Position numbers and translations under genes: made by a program. This document shows, one piece after another, positions 44,921 through 57,600 of a stretch of DNA of 64,000 bases (position 1 is the first letter of the stretch; each line of letters begins with the position of its first letter). Source of the stretch: Symsagittifera roscoffensis (lineage: Eukaryota > Xenacoelomorpha > Acoela > Convolutidae); assembly GCF_963678635.1 (NCBI RefSeq), contig NC_087062.1, forward strand, positions 77,561,200 to 77,625,199, read 5' to 3'. A model generated the notes under the pieces. It was not told the origin of the DNA. It made no database searches and worked only from the letters and a program-made list of their open reading frames with translations.

Positions 44921-45626
44921 TTAAAACTGGAGCTCCTTTGGTTGTTCCCAGGTGAATTCAGGTCTTCCAAAGTGGCCATAACGTGCTGTCTTCTTGAATA
45001 TGGGGTTCTTTAGCTTCAGCTCCCGAACGATCACTCCTGGTCGCAGGTCAAAATTTTTCTTCACTATGCTCGTCAATTCTTCGTCAGACTTCACTCCTGT
45101 GTGGTAACTGTTTACAAACAAAGAGAGTGGCTCCGCAATTCCGATGGCGTATGAGATTTGCACCAGCGCTCGTCGGCATAACTTGGCTTTCACCAGTGAT
45201 TTGGCCACCCAACGAGCAGCATATGCAGCACTTCGATCCACTTTTGTGAAATCTTTTCCCGAAAAAGCCCCGCCCCCGTGGGCACCCCAACCGCCGTAAG
45301 TGTCCACAATGATTTTCCGTCCAGTAACGCCTGCGTCCCCTTGAGGTCCACCGATGACGAACCTGCCCGAAGGATTCAGATGGTAGATGGTGTCTTTGTC
45401 CAAGAGATAAGAAGGGATCACTTTTTTGATGATCTTTTCCATGAGATCACTTTTGATCTGTTCCATGGAGACCTGCTCGTCGTGTTGCGTGGAAATGACA
45501 ATAGTGTGAACTCGTACTGGCACGGGGCAACCGCTTGAGTCTTCCTCGTACTCCACCGTCACTTGCGTCTTCGAGTCTGGTCTCGCCCACTCGATTTCAC
45601 CCGACTTCCTGCCTTCGGCCAATCGC
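44921..45626 (-). CDS. MAT: MAT exon 4 (terminal)
   Basis: Acceptor ggttttag, then [20 protein letters not shown] to the C-terminus [12 protein letters not shown] and TAA at 44923-44921. It holds the central and C-terminal domains, including the glycine-rich P-loop-like segment. No AATAAA was found on this strand before the family A repeat. Confidence 0.96.
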
Positions 45627-48600
45627 CTAAAACCAAAATCAAAACTGCGATACAACTAAGAATTTGCATTGAGCCATGCAAATCTCAAATATAATTTGAA
45701 AATTAATTGAGAACACTCATCAAAAATGTTAATTGAAACCAGCAGCGTGCTGATAGGAAGAAAAGGCGACCGTTCCCCCCCCCTCAATTCTGGTTGCCAA
45801 ACTTTTCCAAAGGTTCCCCCCTTTGATTGCTGACCACCAGCATTATTTATAAAAACGACTAAATTTCTAAAGATTTTTAACGGAAAGCTGGGAAAATAAA
45901 ATCAAATAAGTTAACCTAAACCCCCAAATAAGTCGACCTAAAATCAAATAAGTCGACCTAAATTTTTTTGTGCATTCACTGATTGAAACTAAATTCAGTC
46001 TAGCTTGTAATGCTATTCCAAATGAAGTTTCAAATAAAACAAAGTTTTTGAGGACAATGGTCACTATGGTCAGAGTTCAATGTGCCTTAAACTGCCATAC
46101 GAGAGGTGCAATTTGCAAGCTAATTTTCTAATGAATTTGAGAAAGTTTTCAAAATCTCCAGATGAATGCTCGTTAAAATGACGGGTTTTTGGTCAGGGAG
46201 TTTTGAGCTACTTTTTGTCGAATGCAATAAGAGCGTTCATAGCAGTTTGATTCTTTGGTCGAAATCGGGAGAAAGTTGCCGTTGAGTTCAACTTTCAATT
46301 AACCTGAATTAAAAAAGAATATGTAGTCTGCCATCAAACTAAAAAGTCTCGGTGAACTTAATAACTCTCGAACTGTTTTTCCAACTCTACTTGCATTCTT
46401 ACTGAATGGTTATTTTATTGCTCTCGTGCCGGATAAAAGCGCAGCCGAGCAAGCTTACCCTACATGCCAATGCGTTATAACGAATTGTCGCTTGTTATGA
46501 AAGAATTTTTAATTGTTATTGGTGGCAGGACAAACTATCAAATCCAAACCATCCTATGCTATTCTTCCTTATGCCATTCTAACCTACATACCAATCTACC
46601 CTATACAAACTACCATAGACTAATCTGCCCTACATACCAATCTACTCTGTGTCGATTTGCCGCATTATTAATTTAAAACTTCGCAGTGCTGATTAGAATG
46701 GGATTATTAACAGCCGGGGTTACTTCATATGAGTTTGAGTTTTCAGACTCAAACTGAGTTTTGCACTTAGGCAAAATGCTCAAAAAAGTAAAACGCATAT
46801 TAGATATCAAACTCTGAAATTGGTCTTAATTAACAGGTTTAAATCTCTGATTTTTACGACGAACAAAATAAAACAACAATTAATTTATGATATCAATTTT
46901 CCTAGAAATTGCTACTACTAAAATGAGTCATTTTTCTTGGGGTCTATTTCAACAGAATAAAAAAACACAAGTAATCATTGACCACGAATTTAACAAGAAA
47001 CAGGAAACAAATAAAGGAAAAGTTCACTGGAAGTATTCGAGGTAGAGTGCCATAAAGGCTAAACCACTGCACTAACCCGAGATAACGATATCATTTCCCC
47101 TAGAATTAAACACACCCACGATGTATTTCCTGGTTCTTCAGCTTCAACGCTTCTCTTGAAGGAAACAAAACAGGGCACAAAAATTAGGTAAGTACCCCTC
47201 AAAAACAGTTTTTGTGAAATGCTTGCCAACTGTGTCCGAAGAAAAAGCCGTTCAGTAAGCTCTCCATTGTCGTTCGGCGATCAATCTGGCCTTCAATTAA
47301 AAATGAGAGGCGCACATTGTTTCCACAGACATTTGAGGTTCCAAAGCAAAACGAGGATATTTGCGTCTTAGATAGCGGGATTGAAGATCCCGAAATTATG
47401 CTAATTTTTGGAGATTGCGAAAATATCCAGAATCGGATTTTACCTCAAGATGTTTGGCTGTGCGACGAAACATTCAAAGCTTACCCCATTCAGCTTTATC
47501 AACTTTACACCATCCACATTCAGCTCGCCGGCTTCCTGCTTTTATGCAGTGACGCCAAACAAAAAAAGTATGCAAACAAAAAGCTACCGAAGGGCTTATT
47601 AGCCATCAAAAAAAACATCAAGCCTCACGACCTTGAAAGTGAAGAACCTGAGCTTTGCTTGAAGGCTGTTATTTTCTTTCATGTCAAGCGTTCATCTGGG
47701 AAAAAATGAAGTGGGACCAAAATGACTATGAAACTAATCGCGAGCTCTATATGTGTTGTTGAGGTAACCTCAGAATTCCAACGCAACTATATCAACGGCG
47801 AAAACATCAGACGGCATTCTCACAGCCTTCTTTTCCATTAAAATTTTGGAAGCGTTTCGAAGAACCGTTTGCTGGATTAATCAAGACAACAATTGCCATA
47901 GAAGGGTGGCATCTTGGCGTTGCTGCTCTCCTTAATGGAAACATTTCATCTATTCAATTTTTTTTCTGGGACAAATCAAACTGGACGCTGCAAATCAAAA
48001 ACTCAATATAATGAAAGCAATGGAGTAAGCACCAATCTCAGAGGCAAGAATTACAGCAAATTGAATGAGAAAACGAGAAATTTAGAATAACATTTTATCA
48101 ATGCTGAGCTGCTAAGGTTACACTGGAAAAAGTCCACAATAAAATCGAGCTGATTCTCATGGCCGGTTCAAAAAAGAGAACTTTGAACAAAATCAAACTT
48201 TTTGACTTGCTCAGCTCCACAAAAAATGTTTGAAGCTTTTTCTCATTTTTTCAATGGATTCAAGAAAGTTCTCGGATCCTATGAAAATTTTCATGACGAA
48301 GATAACAAACACTATCAAAGCAAATTAACTGTTCAGCGAACTTACATTTTCAAACCTCAAGGAAATAACAAATTTAACTACACTAAAAAGAAGCTATGAC
48401 GTTTTTTCATCATATAGCTTTTTTATAATATAACAACTATTTGAACTTTTACATTAGTAAAGCGAGATTAAACAGGCGCTTCTGCAATTTCTCTACGTAG
48501 GCATGTTTTGTATTTCCATCGGGTACATTTTAATGAACAAAGTACCCCACAATCAAAAAAGCCAAAGTCGAAATTAAAAACGAGCGGAAAAGCAACCAAA

Positions 48601-51600
48601 AATACCCAATTGAAACTGAATTCATAAAACTAATTACTTTTTTTAAAGTGCATAATGTCAGTGGCTGCTTTCTTTTTTTTTAATATGCAAGAGACATTTG
48701 TTATACATACAATAACATTTTCAGCGGAGATTAATTTAGTTTGCATTGAAGTCTTTCATAAAAATTTAATGACGCAATTTCCTAGATTAGAAAACGTACT
48801 GACAATGTTTTCTTTTTCTAAGGTGAATGTTTGCTTTAAGGATACAGCATTTTTTTACCATACGCACTGGCAAAAAGTTAGGATTCAGACAATATTCTGC
48901 GCAAAATCAATTTACTCATAGAATTTTTCTATCATCTCAACTGTTCATTCTTTATCGCCTAGCAGAAGATAACCCAAAATGTTTTTATATTTTTTCTGGA
49001 CATTGGAAAACTGCTCATTTTGAATTTTTCGAGTAGAAACTTCAAAGTTTATATGGCATAATTTGTGAGATACAGATTATTATAACTTTTTTGCTATTTG
49101 TGAACCATTTTTCTCTTCTTTTTTATTCAAATAAGGAAAAAGATTTAAATTTTACCGCCCCCACCTCAACTGTGGTTTTTACCAAATTTAACTTACGTTG
49201 ACATAGCACGATTATTGTGAAATGCATGGTATGACTACTCAATTCCACACACATTTAGTTAGCATCAGCGACCTTGTGAATTTAATGGTTCGCTTATAAA
49301 ATATTTTTATTGGTGCAAGAGCCGAAAATAGCTCCTGAATTTATTTTCTCATGTAATTATACAGGAAACGCAGCGTTTTTGCTCTCATCCATTTTAATTG
49401 GCATATATTCAAAAACTTAGCCTCTTTTACCTGAAGTTTTTATCATTTCTTTCGAGCAACCCGCACCGAGCGTCCATGGATTCTAATCGATTATAATGGA
49501 TTCCTGAGAAAAAAAAATCCTTTAAAATCCATAAAAGATGTAAAATTCAGGCCACGAAATTGATTATCTTGCCATTATAATCAATTACCTTTGAAAAAAA
49601 ACCATTATAATCGATTATAATCCATTATTTTTGGCACTTAACTTGATTTTTTGCGCCAAGATCAGGCGCGGATCTAGGAATTTCTCGAGGGGGGGGGGGG
49701 GTTTCGGATTTTCAAAAAAAAATTTGAAAATTTTGTCGGCCTTTTTTTAGGTCGACCAAAATGATTTTCTGAGAACTCCCAAACCACTTTAAAGACCCTA
49801 ATTTGACCTAACTTTCTGCGTTACAGGCTAATTTTTGAAAAAAGGCCAAAAAAAGGCATTTTTAGGCACTTTTTTTTTGAAAAATTTCGACCAAAAAATT
49901 GCGTTTTTTCGGCGCGCGCTCCCCCCTGAAAAATAGTATAGATTAGCGCCGAAAGCGCCACTAGAAAAATTTTAAGGTCACTCAGCCAAAAATGGATATC
50001 TCAAAATAGTAAAAAGGGAGGACCCTTTGGGTCGGCAGGGGTCAAACCTCTGAGAGAAGGCGTCCGCCCCCCCCCCCCTAAATCCGCTAGTGGCCAAGAT
50101 AGTTCATTATAAGCGATTAAATTTGAAATAAAAATTCATTACAACCCATTACAATTGAATTTAATCCGTTGAATTTTTAGAACTAATTTCGATGTTTTTG
50201 CGGAATTTTTTTCAAATTTTGCAAGAAATTTGCAAAATATCTGCCTTGTCTCATACTAAATCCGATGTCTCGACGTCCCCCCCTAAAGTTTTTTCTAAAT
50301 CCCCCAACCAAAGAGAAGGGAGGGGGTAAACTGGGGGGGGGGGGGTAGTAAACTGGGGGAGCCTGTCAATCATTAACACCCCTCCCCAAATTTTACCAAT
50401 AAATAATCCCGCCATGTTCAATCATAAGGGAGGGGGCAAATGGCGGTTGTGGTAAGAGGAAATTGGAAATTGTATGGAAAGCATTTTTTTTTCAAAAAGA
50501 AATATTGTAAATCAGTTTTTTTTTCTCACCAGTCTGTTCAATTGTTCTCAAAAAGCCGCAGAAATGGTTTAATTTTTTTTTCTATTGTTTTTCGAAAATG
50601 TATGAAAATTGTATGACAAGCATTTTATCCATGCACTTGATGTATGGATTTGTATGGTAATGATTTTTGTTGCATGGAATTGCATGATAAGTATTTTTGA
50701 TGTATGGAGGTCAACCCGGGTTTTTAATGCGGGATTGCATTGGCATGATGTTAAATACCTAGAATAATGTTTTAATTCAATTTTCCGTAGTAATACGGTT
50801 AATTTTGAATCTAGCTTATACTCAAAGTTAGCTTATGAAAAATCCATACTTCCTCTCCCCTAATTCGATTTGGGGAGGGGATTGAACGGTTGATCGGTAA
50901 TATTGTAGATTGTCATAATAAAGAGCATATTATGACAATATAATCGATTATGTTCCATGGGCGCTCGGTGCGGGAAGCTTGTTCATAAACACGCTGTTTC
51001 TTTTCCTTTAAAGGAAATTGTCAATCAATTTATTTTTTTTTCATTCAGACATGCGCGGTTTTGCGACGGAAATATCAGATAGTGTTTGACTTCGAGCATG
51101 ATATTAATTTCCGAAGGGAAATTAGGGGTTTTGAACTGAATTTCTTTCTGCTCAATCAATTCCATGATACAAAAGACCTCATCCCGATTGATTCATCAAT
51201 TAGATCGAATCGAGTTCTGACATTTCAACCGATTGTGTGGTTTTTGTAATTTTAATGAATGACTTTCCTAGACAAATACACTTTAATGATTGAAAAATAC
51301 AACTGATGGACCATAAAAGCTTTTCGTCTAGAATTGAAATGCCATTCAAATTCATTCGTGAGCGTTCATTTACAAGTGCAATGCATTTTTCTCAACACTT
51401 CCCTCAGGCTTTAAAATTAAATATATTGATTTAGATTTGGGTTTTTCGTTCAGCCAGGATATTTTACATCACAATTGACTTGAAGCGTTGAGTATATAGA
51501 TATTTTGTATAATGGCGAAGTAATAAATAATGGCTAAGTATCAAAGGTTATAAAGAACTGAAACAGTCGTTACTGAACGTAAACTCTGTAAAAAAGGTTT

Positions 51601-54600
51601 TAAAAAATTACAAGACTGCTCGTATCAGGGCGAAGCCCTGTAGGCTCCGACTGCCTTTTAAGGTCTATGAAGCAGTAATAACATGAAAAAATTTTAAAAA
51701 GAAAAAAATGAAAAAAAATGTAAGAAAAACTGTAAAATTGAAAGAAAATAATTGAAAATTCATAATTGTACGTAATATTAATGATAATTTTCAAGGTCTA
51801 ACATTTTTTTACCCCAGATCTTTTAAAAAGAGCGGATATTGAATCGGGCAGCTTAACGCCCCTTTATTTACAAAATTGGCCATAGTTTCAGAAATATTAC
51901 TATGTTTTTTTTTGAATAGTCAGACGACCTCTTATGTCAAAAGACAACGCCTTTGCATCCGAAAGAACATACATTCAGATCACCCCCTCCCTCACCAATA
52001 GGTAGTCACTTTTATATGCATATGGTCATGCGTTTGAGCTTATAGACTAACAAGGCTGCTCGTATCAAGGCTGCTCGTATCAGGCTGCTCGTACAAGGCT
52101 ACTCGTATCAAAGCTGACTATTAAGATTTATGGAGCAGTAATAACATTAAAAAAATAAACGTAATAAAATAAAATGAAATTTTTTTTTCTAAAAACTGAA
52201 ATTTTTTTATGAAAGTCATCCCCCCACACGCCATATAAATTACAAAGTGAGAAATTTCGCTTCTAGTAACGAGTCAATTTTGGCAAATAAGCTTCCTTCA
52301 ACCAAATTGGAACAATTTCTAAGATGGATTAAATCTACGCTTACGCGTTAATAGCACGAAATATATCGGGCGTAATTGTGACAAATTGGCCAAAATGCCA
52401 ACATTTAAACCCCTATATAACTTTACGAAAAATGATCACAGGTAAAATATCTTTCAAATTTAAGCTTAGGACAACACTAACTTTCAAATGACATAAAAAA
52501 ATTTCAAAAAAAAGCTATTAAAAAAGTCGGAACTTGTCAGAAGAAAAACCCACCCCGAGCACAAATATTCCGTTACTTTCGTATCGAAAGTCCGAACAAT
52601 AAAATTTTCACTGTTGCGTTCGAATTGTGAAACTGTTTTCCAAGCCGGCATATTGTATCTACTATTACATTAATCGTATCAACTACTATTTCTCATTGTT
52701 CCGACTTTTGTAACGAAACTAACGGAATATTTGTGGTCGGGGTGGGTTTTTTCTTCAGACAAGTTCCGACTTTTTAACTTGCCATTTTTGACGAACTTTT
52801 TTTATATCATTCAAAATTTAGTGTTATCCTGAGCTTAAGTTCGAAAATGTATTTCGCCTGTGATCAATTTTCGTAAAGTTATGGGGTTTAAAGATTGGCA
52901 TTTTGGACAAAATGGGACAATTAACGCGCTATATATTTCGTGCCAATAACTCGTAAGCGGAAGATTTCATCCGGCTTTGAAATTGTTCCACTTTAGTTCA
53001 AAGAAGCTTCATTGCCATAATTGGTTAGTTAAAATGAGCAAAATCTATCAGCTTCTAATTTATATGGTGTATGAGGGGATAATTTTCACAAAAAATCTCA
53101 ATTTTTTTAAATTTTTTTTTGTTATTTATTTTAATTTTTTCATATTTTTGTCACTCCATAGACCTTAAAAGGCAGTCGTAACTTTCAGGGCTTCGCAGTG
53201 ATACAAGCAGTCTTGTTTTTAGTAATTTTGACGCATATGCCTCTATTTGTTATCTACATAGGTCAATTGAAAAATTTAGAAGATCTTTAAATTTTATAAG
53301 AGTGATTTCAGAAAAATTGTTGTTGTTCCGACTTTCGATACGAAAGTAACGGAATATTTGTGCTCGTGGTGGAATTTTTTTCTTCTGACAACTTTGACTT
53401 TTCAACTAGCCATTTTTTCGGAATATTTTTTATATCATTCAAAAGGTTATGTTGTCCTGAGCTTAAATTTGAAAAAAATTCACCTGTGATCTTTTTTTAT
53501 AACCTGCTGGTGGTTTAAAGATTACCATTTTGGCCAATTTGGGCAATTAACACGCGATAGAATTCGCGCTATTAACGAGTAAGCGGAGATTTAATCCGTT
53601 TTAGAAATCCTTCCGAAGTGGTTGAAAGAAGCTTTTTTGCCATTATTGCTTGCAAGGTGTGAAATCTATGCTTTTGTACCTAATATGGCGTGTGGGGATG
53701 ATTTTTATATTAAAAAACTTCAAGTTTTAGAAAAAAGTTTCATTTTACTTTATTACATTTATTTTTTTAAGGTTATTACTGCTCATAAACCTTAAAAGCC
53801 AATCGGAACATTCAGGGCTTCGCCCTGATACGAGCAGTCTTTTTTTGATTTTTGTGCTGTATTTCTTCATGCTGATTAGATGGCGCCAATCTTTACCAAT
53901 AAGCTAATGCATAGAAATTCCGAAGCGGCCCACAAACTTCTTCAAGAAAATCCTAGATTTGTCCGTGTTGAGGAGGGAGGTTCTTAGGTCGACCAAATTG
54001 ATGTTTTAAAAACCCCCGAAAACTTATGAAGACCTTTTCGACAACAAATTTCTGTGTCGCACAAAAACAGTCCAAAAATGACGTTGTAGGAATACACCTT
54101 TGGCGCCAATACACACTAAATTGGGGCTTAACTTCGCGCGCGCAAAAAAAAACAGTTTTTGGTCGACACTTTCCAAAAAAATCCATCACAGAAATTTGTG
54201 TGCCGCAAAATTAATCTTAAAAAAATTAAATTCGGAGTCATTCAATTGAACATTGATTTTAGGTTAATTAAAATTTTTTGACATTGTTTTTACATGTTGT
54301 AAAAATTTAAAAACATTATGTTCGATTGGTTCAGGTTTGTTGACCAAAAAGGATGTTGCCACAAATTTGATATTTACTGAATTGAATCGAATAACTAATG
54401 CATACGAGAAGGGAAATCTGAGCAACAAAAAGGAAGTGTTTCTGGCGCATGAAAATTAGACTCGGAGTCCATTTTAGGCAAAAAGGAAAAATGAAAATTA
54501 CTATTTCAACATGAGCTGAACTTACTGTCCCAGTTTGTGTGCGAGGTCGATGGTTAATGGCATGCAAGACTCTGTCTCATCAGTCGCATATCCAAACATG

Positions 54601-57600
54601 ATACCCTGATCACCTAAACAAAACATAAAAAATGACTTTATTGCTCTGCTCTGCAAGTAACTAAAGACATTAGTTTCAACGGATCAAATTAACAACCTCA
54701 ACCCCGCCGCCCCTTCCGCCCTCTTCGAACAGACCAAGTTAAGATCCTACCCGCACCGGCGTTCATTTTAAACTGAACTTGCTAAGCGCTGCGAGTAAAC
54801 TGCTCTATTCTGATTGGCTGGAAATTCGAACTCAGAACCAAGTTCACATCCTCCCGCTAAACGGCTTTGTTAACTTATGATGTTAACTTGGTTTGTTTCA
54901 ACAATCTTATTTGTTTTAAAAACTTTTAAAAAATAAAGGAGAAAAAACTACCTTAAAAAGAAAAAAGAAGAAAAGAGTTTTCAATTTCTTTTTTGTTCTT
55001 TTTGTTTCTGAAATTTTGTGCTGTTTTCATAGGAAGAGCATAAAATGTTACTAAAAAGTCTGGGTTTGGAGGCGAAGACAGGTGTCCGCCGCCTTGTTCT
55101 ATGTCCTCTAATGTTTACAGGTCATGAGTAACGTCAGACTATTGTCAAAACTGGCTCTTTTCTAGTATCTCGTCCTTTTTTGATTTACCAACTAAAATCG
55201 TCTATCTTTTTGTGCGGTTTTTTGCATCCTAGGAGTGATTCGGAATGATGTTTCTGATTTCTTTAAGACCCGAAGTTTTTTCTACAGGAACCAAAGGCCC
55301 GTGTCAATTTATAAGGATTCTTCTTGCATGCATGTACCCAAATTAGGTTTAGAATACTCCCTCTTTCGTATTCGTACCTGCCCCGTAATCCTCTTCGGCG
55401 CCGGCCTTGTGCACAGTGTCTGCAATCTCGGGACTCTGATTCTCGAGGGCGATGAGGACATTGCACGTCTTGTAGTCGAAGCCCTTTTTGCTGTCGTCAT
55501 ATCCAATTTCCTTGATCGTGTCTCGAATCACTTTCTGGTAGTCAATCACAGCGTCTGAAGTGATCTCACCCAACACCATCACCTGTCAATCATCATCAAT
55601 CACATCTAGTCTCGGTCTTAGATTGACCAATGGGAACCCTATTCCAGAGACTCCTCCCCCAAAGAGAAAATGAATTTCCGCCACCATAAAGTACAATTTC
55701 CTAATTAATAGATTAGAATGCGTATCAATAACTTTTTAATTTTTTATTTCGAAAGCCGGTACCGGTTTTGGTCCACTGAGAATTGAGACTTCTAGATTTT
55801 TTTTTAAATTGTGAAGATTTTTCTGGTGAACATGCTCGACCGCCACTTCAGTAGTCGGAAAAAGCAAATCTGGTTATTAGGACCCTAAATGTTTCTTTAA
55901 AGGTAGGCTTGCAGAGTTTCTGAATCAATTTGATCTTACTTCATGAAAAATATCTCATATTTTTTCCGTAATTTAGGCTTCAAAGAAATCATTTGACTAA
56001 ATAACGAGGTATTTGACTAACTTTCAGCATTTTCAAGTTCCTTTCAAGATTTTGTTGAATGAAGTCAAAAACTTTTTGGCTTGCGTTAGTTTTTTCGAAT
56101 AGCAATGTGTATCATAAGGCAACGCTTTAACGAGATGAAAACTGATGAAGTTACGAGTAAATTAAACTAATTCTGAATTCTGAAAATATACTCTGCTGGA
56201 CATAAAGAATTTTTTCTTCTTTTCTGGGAAAACATCATTGGAGAGGATAAAATTTAAGCCTGCTCCATAAGCAATAACATTTATACCGTTCATTTTGTTC
56301 TTGAAGTTCAACCTCAGTTTTTTTTCGATTGAATAATTTTATTTTTAATTTGCTCGATATGAAATAGCTGTCTTTAATTTTGCGGAAGGGAAAACAGTTT
56401 TTCCCCGAACGAACAAACATTTAATTTTGCTGGAGGAGGTTCAGTTGCTTCTTTTGATTAGGATAGTTCATTTGATAACATCTAGGCAAGCAAAGCATTA
56501 AAAAGAAGATGACAAAATTAACTTTCTTTTCTTCAAGTCATATCTAAAATGGGACCAAAATTTTAATCATTGTGAACTTAGCAACGGGGATGCTTTCAGC
56601 TATAAGATGATGTTGTTTGCTCATTTCAAACTTGAACTAATTTTCATCAAAAAAATCAAATTTCAAGCTAAAGGTCAGCTGAAAAAAAGACAAGGAAAAT
56701 GATTCATCAAAATGGTACCAAAAATCACTTTTTATATTCTACTTCTAATAATTTCCTGGCAGTCTTTTTCCAGATACAACAAAAAATTTGAGCCGAAAAA
56801 AATGTTTTCAATTAAAAATTTTCTTTTATTTTTCTAATAAAATGCGCAAAAATGTAAAAAAGAAGTTATATTCTTTCGGCTCGAAAATATTGTTTTCGGC
56901 TCAAACTAATTTTGCCATAAGCACATGGGGACTGGACAAAAACAGCCCAAAATATAGATATTGTGAGCAATCCCCGGTTGTTTTCCATTAGAGCCCTATA
57001 AACTATAGCTCCCCCCCCCCCATATTAGAAAAATTTATATGCTACTTGTCCAACTATACAGGAATAGTTCAGCGATTAATCTTAAATGAATTGTGTAACT
57101 TGTTGTAATCTCAAGCCCCCCCCCCTATTGTGGAGAAAGATATTACAACAAGTTACACACACAATTCACATAAGTTGAATCGCTGAATTATTCCTGTATA
57201 GTTGGACGACAAGTAGCATATAAATTTGTCTCAAATGGTTAGGCTATAGTTTACCGGGCTCTAATGGAAAATAACCTGGGATTGCTCTCAAGATCTATAG
57301 TTTGCGCTGGTTTTTTTTCAGTTACGACTGTTGCTGAAGGCAAATTTGCTGAAAATATTTGAATGACGTTTTCTAATATAAATCAAGCTGAAACATGTGA
57401 GTGTAATCAAGTGGAAAAGTTATAGAGAATTTTTTTTTGGAAATTCCGTCAAAAATGGCTAGTCGAAATTTGTCGGAAGAGAAAAACCAAAAATTCTGTT
57501 TTTTTTTTCGTTTCGGAAGTCGGAACAATAATAGTTAGCTGCCCCTAAAATATTTTAAAATTAAATGCAACCAACCCCATCACTTCGCGCGTTTTGATAG

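Noticed and set aside
45278-45538. 86-residue open frame on the plus strand
   Set aside because: It is the antisense shadow of SAM synthetase exon 4.
55263-55558. Several overlapping open frames on both strands
   Set aside because: They are alternative frames of SAM synthetase exon 2; only 55378-55582 (-) has the family motifs and splice sites.
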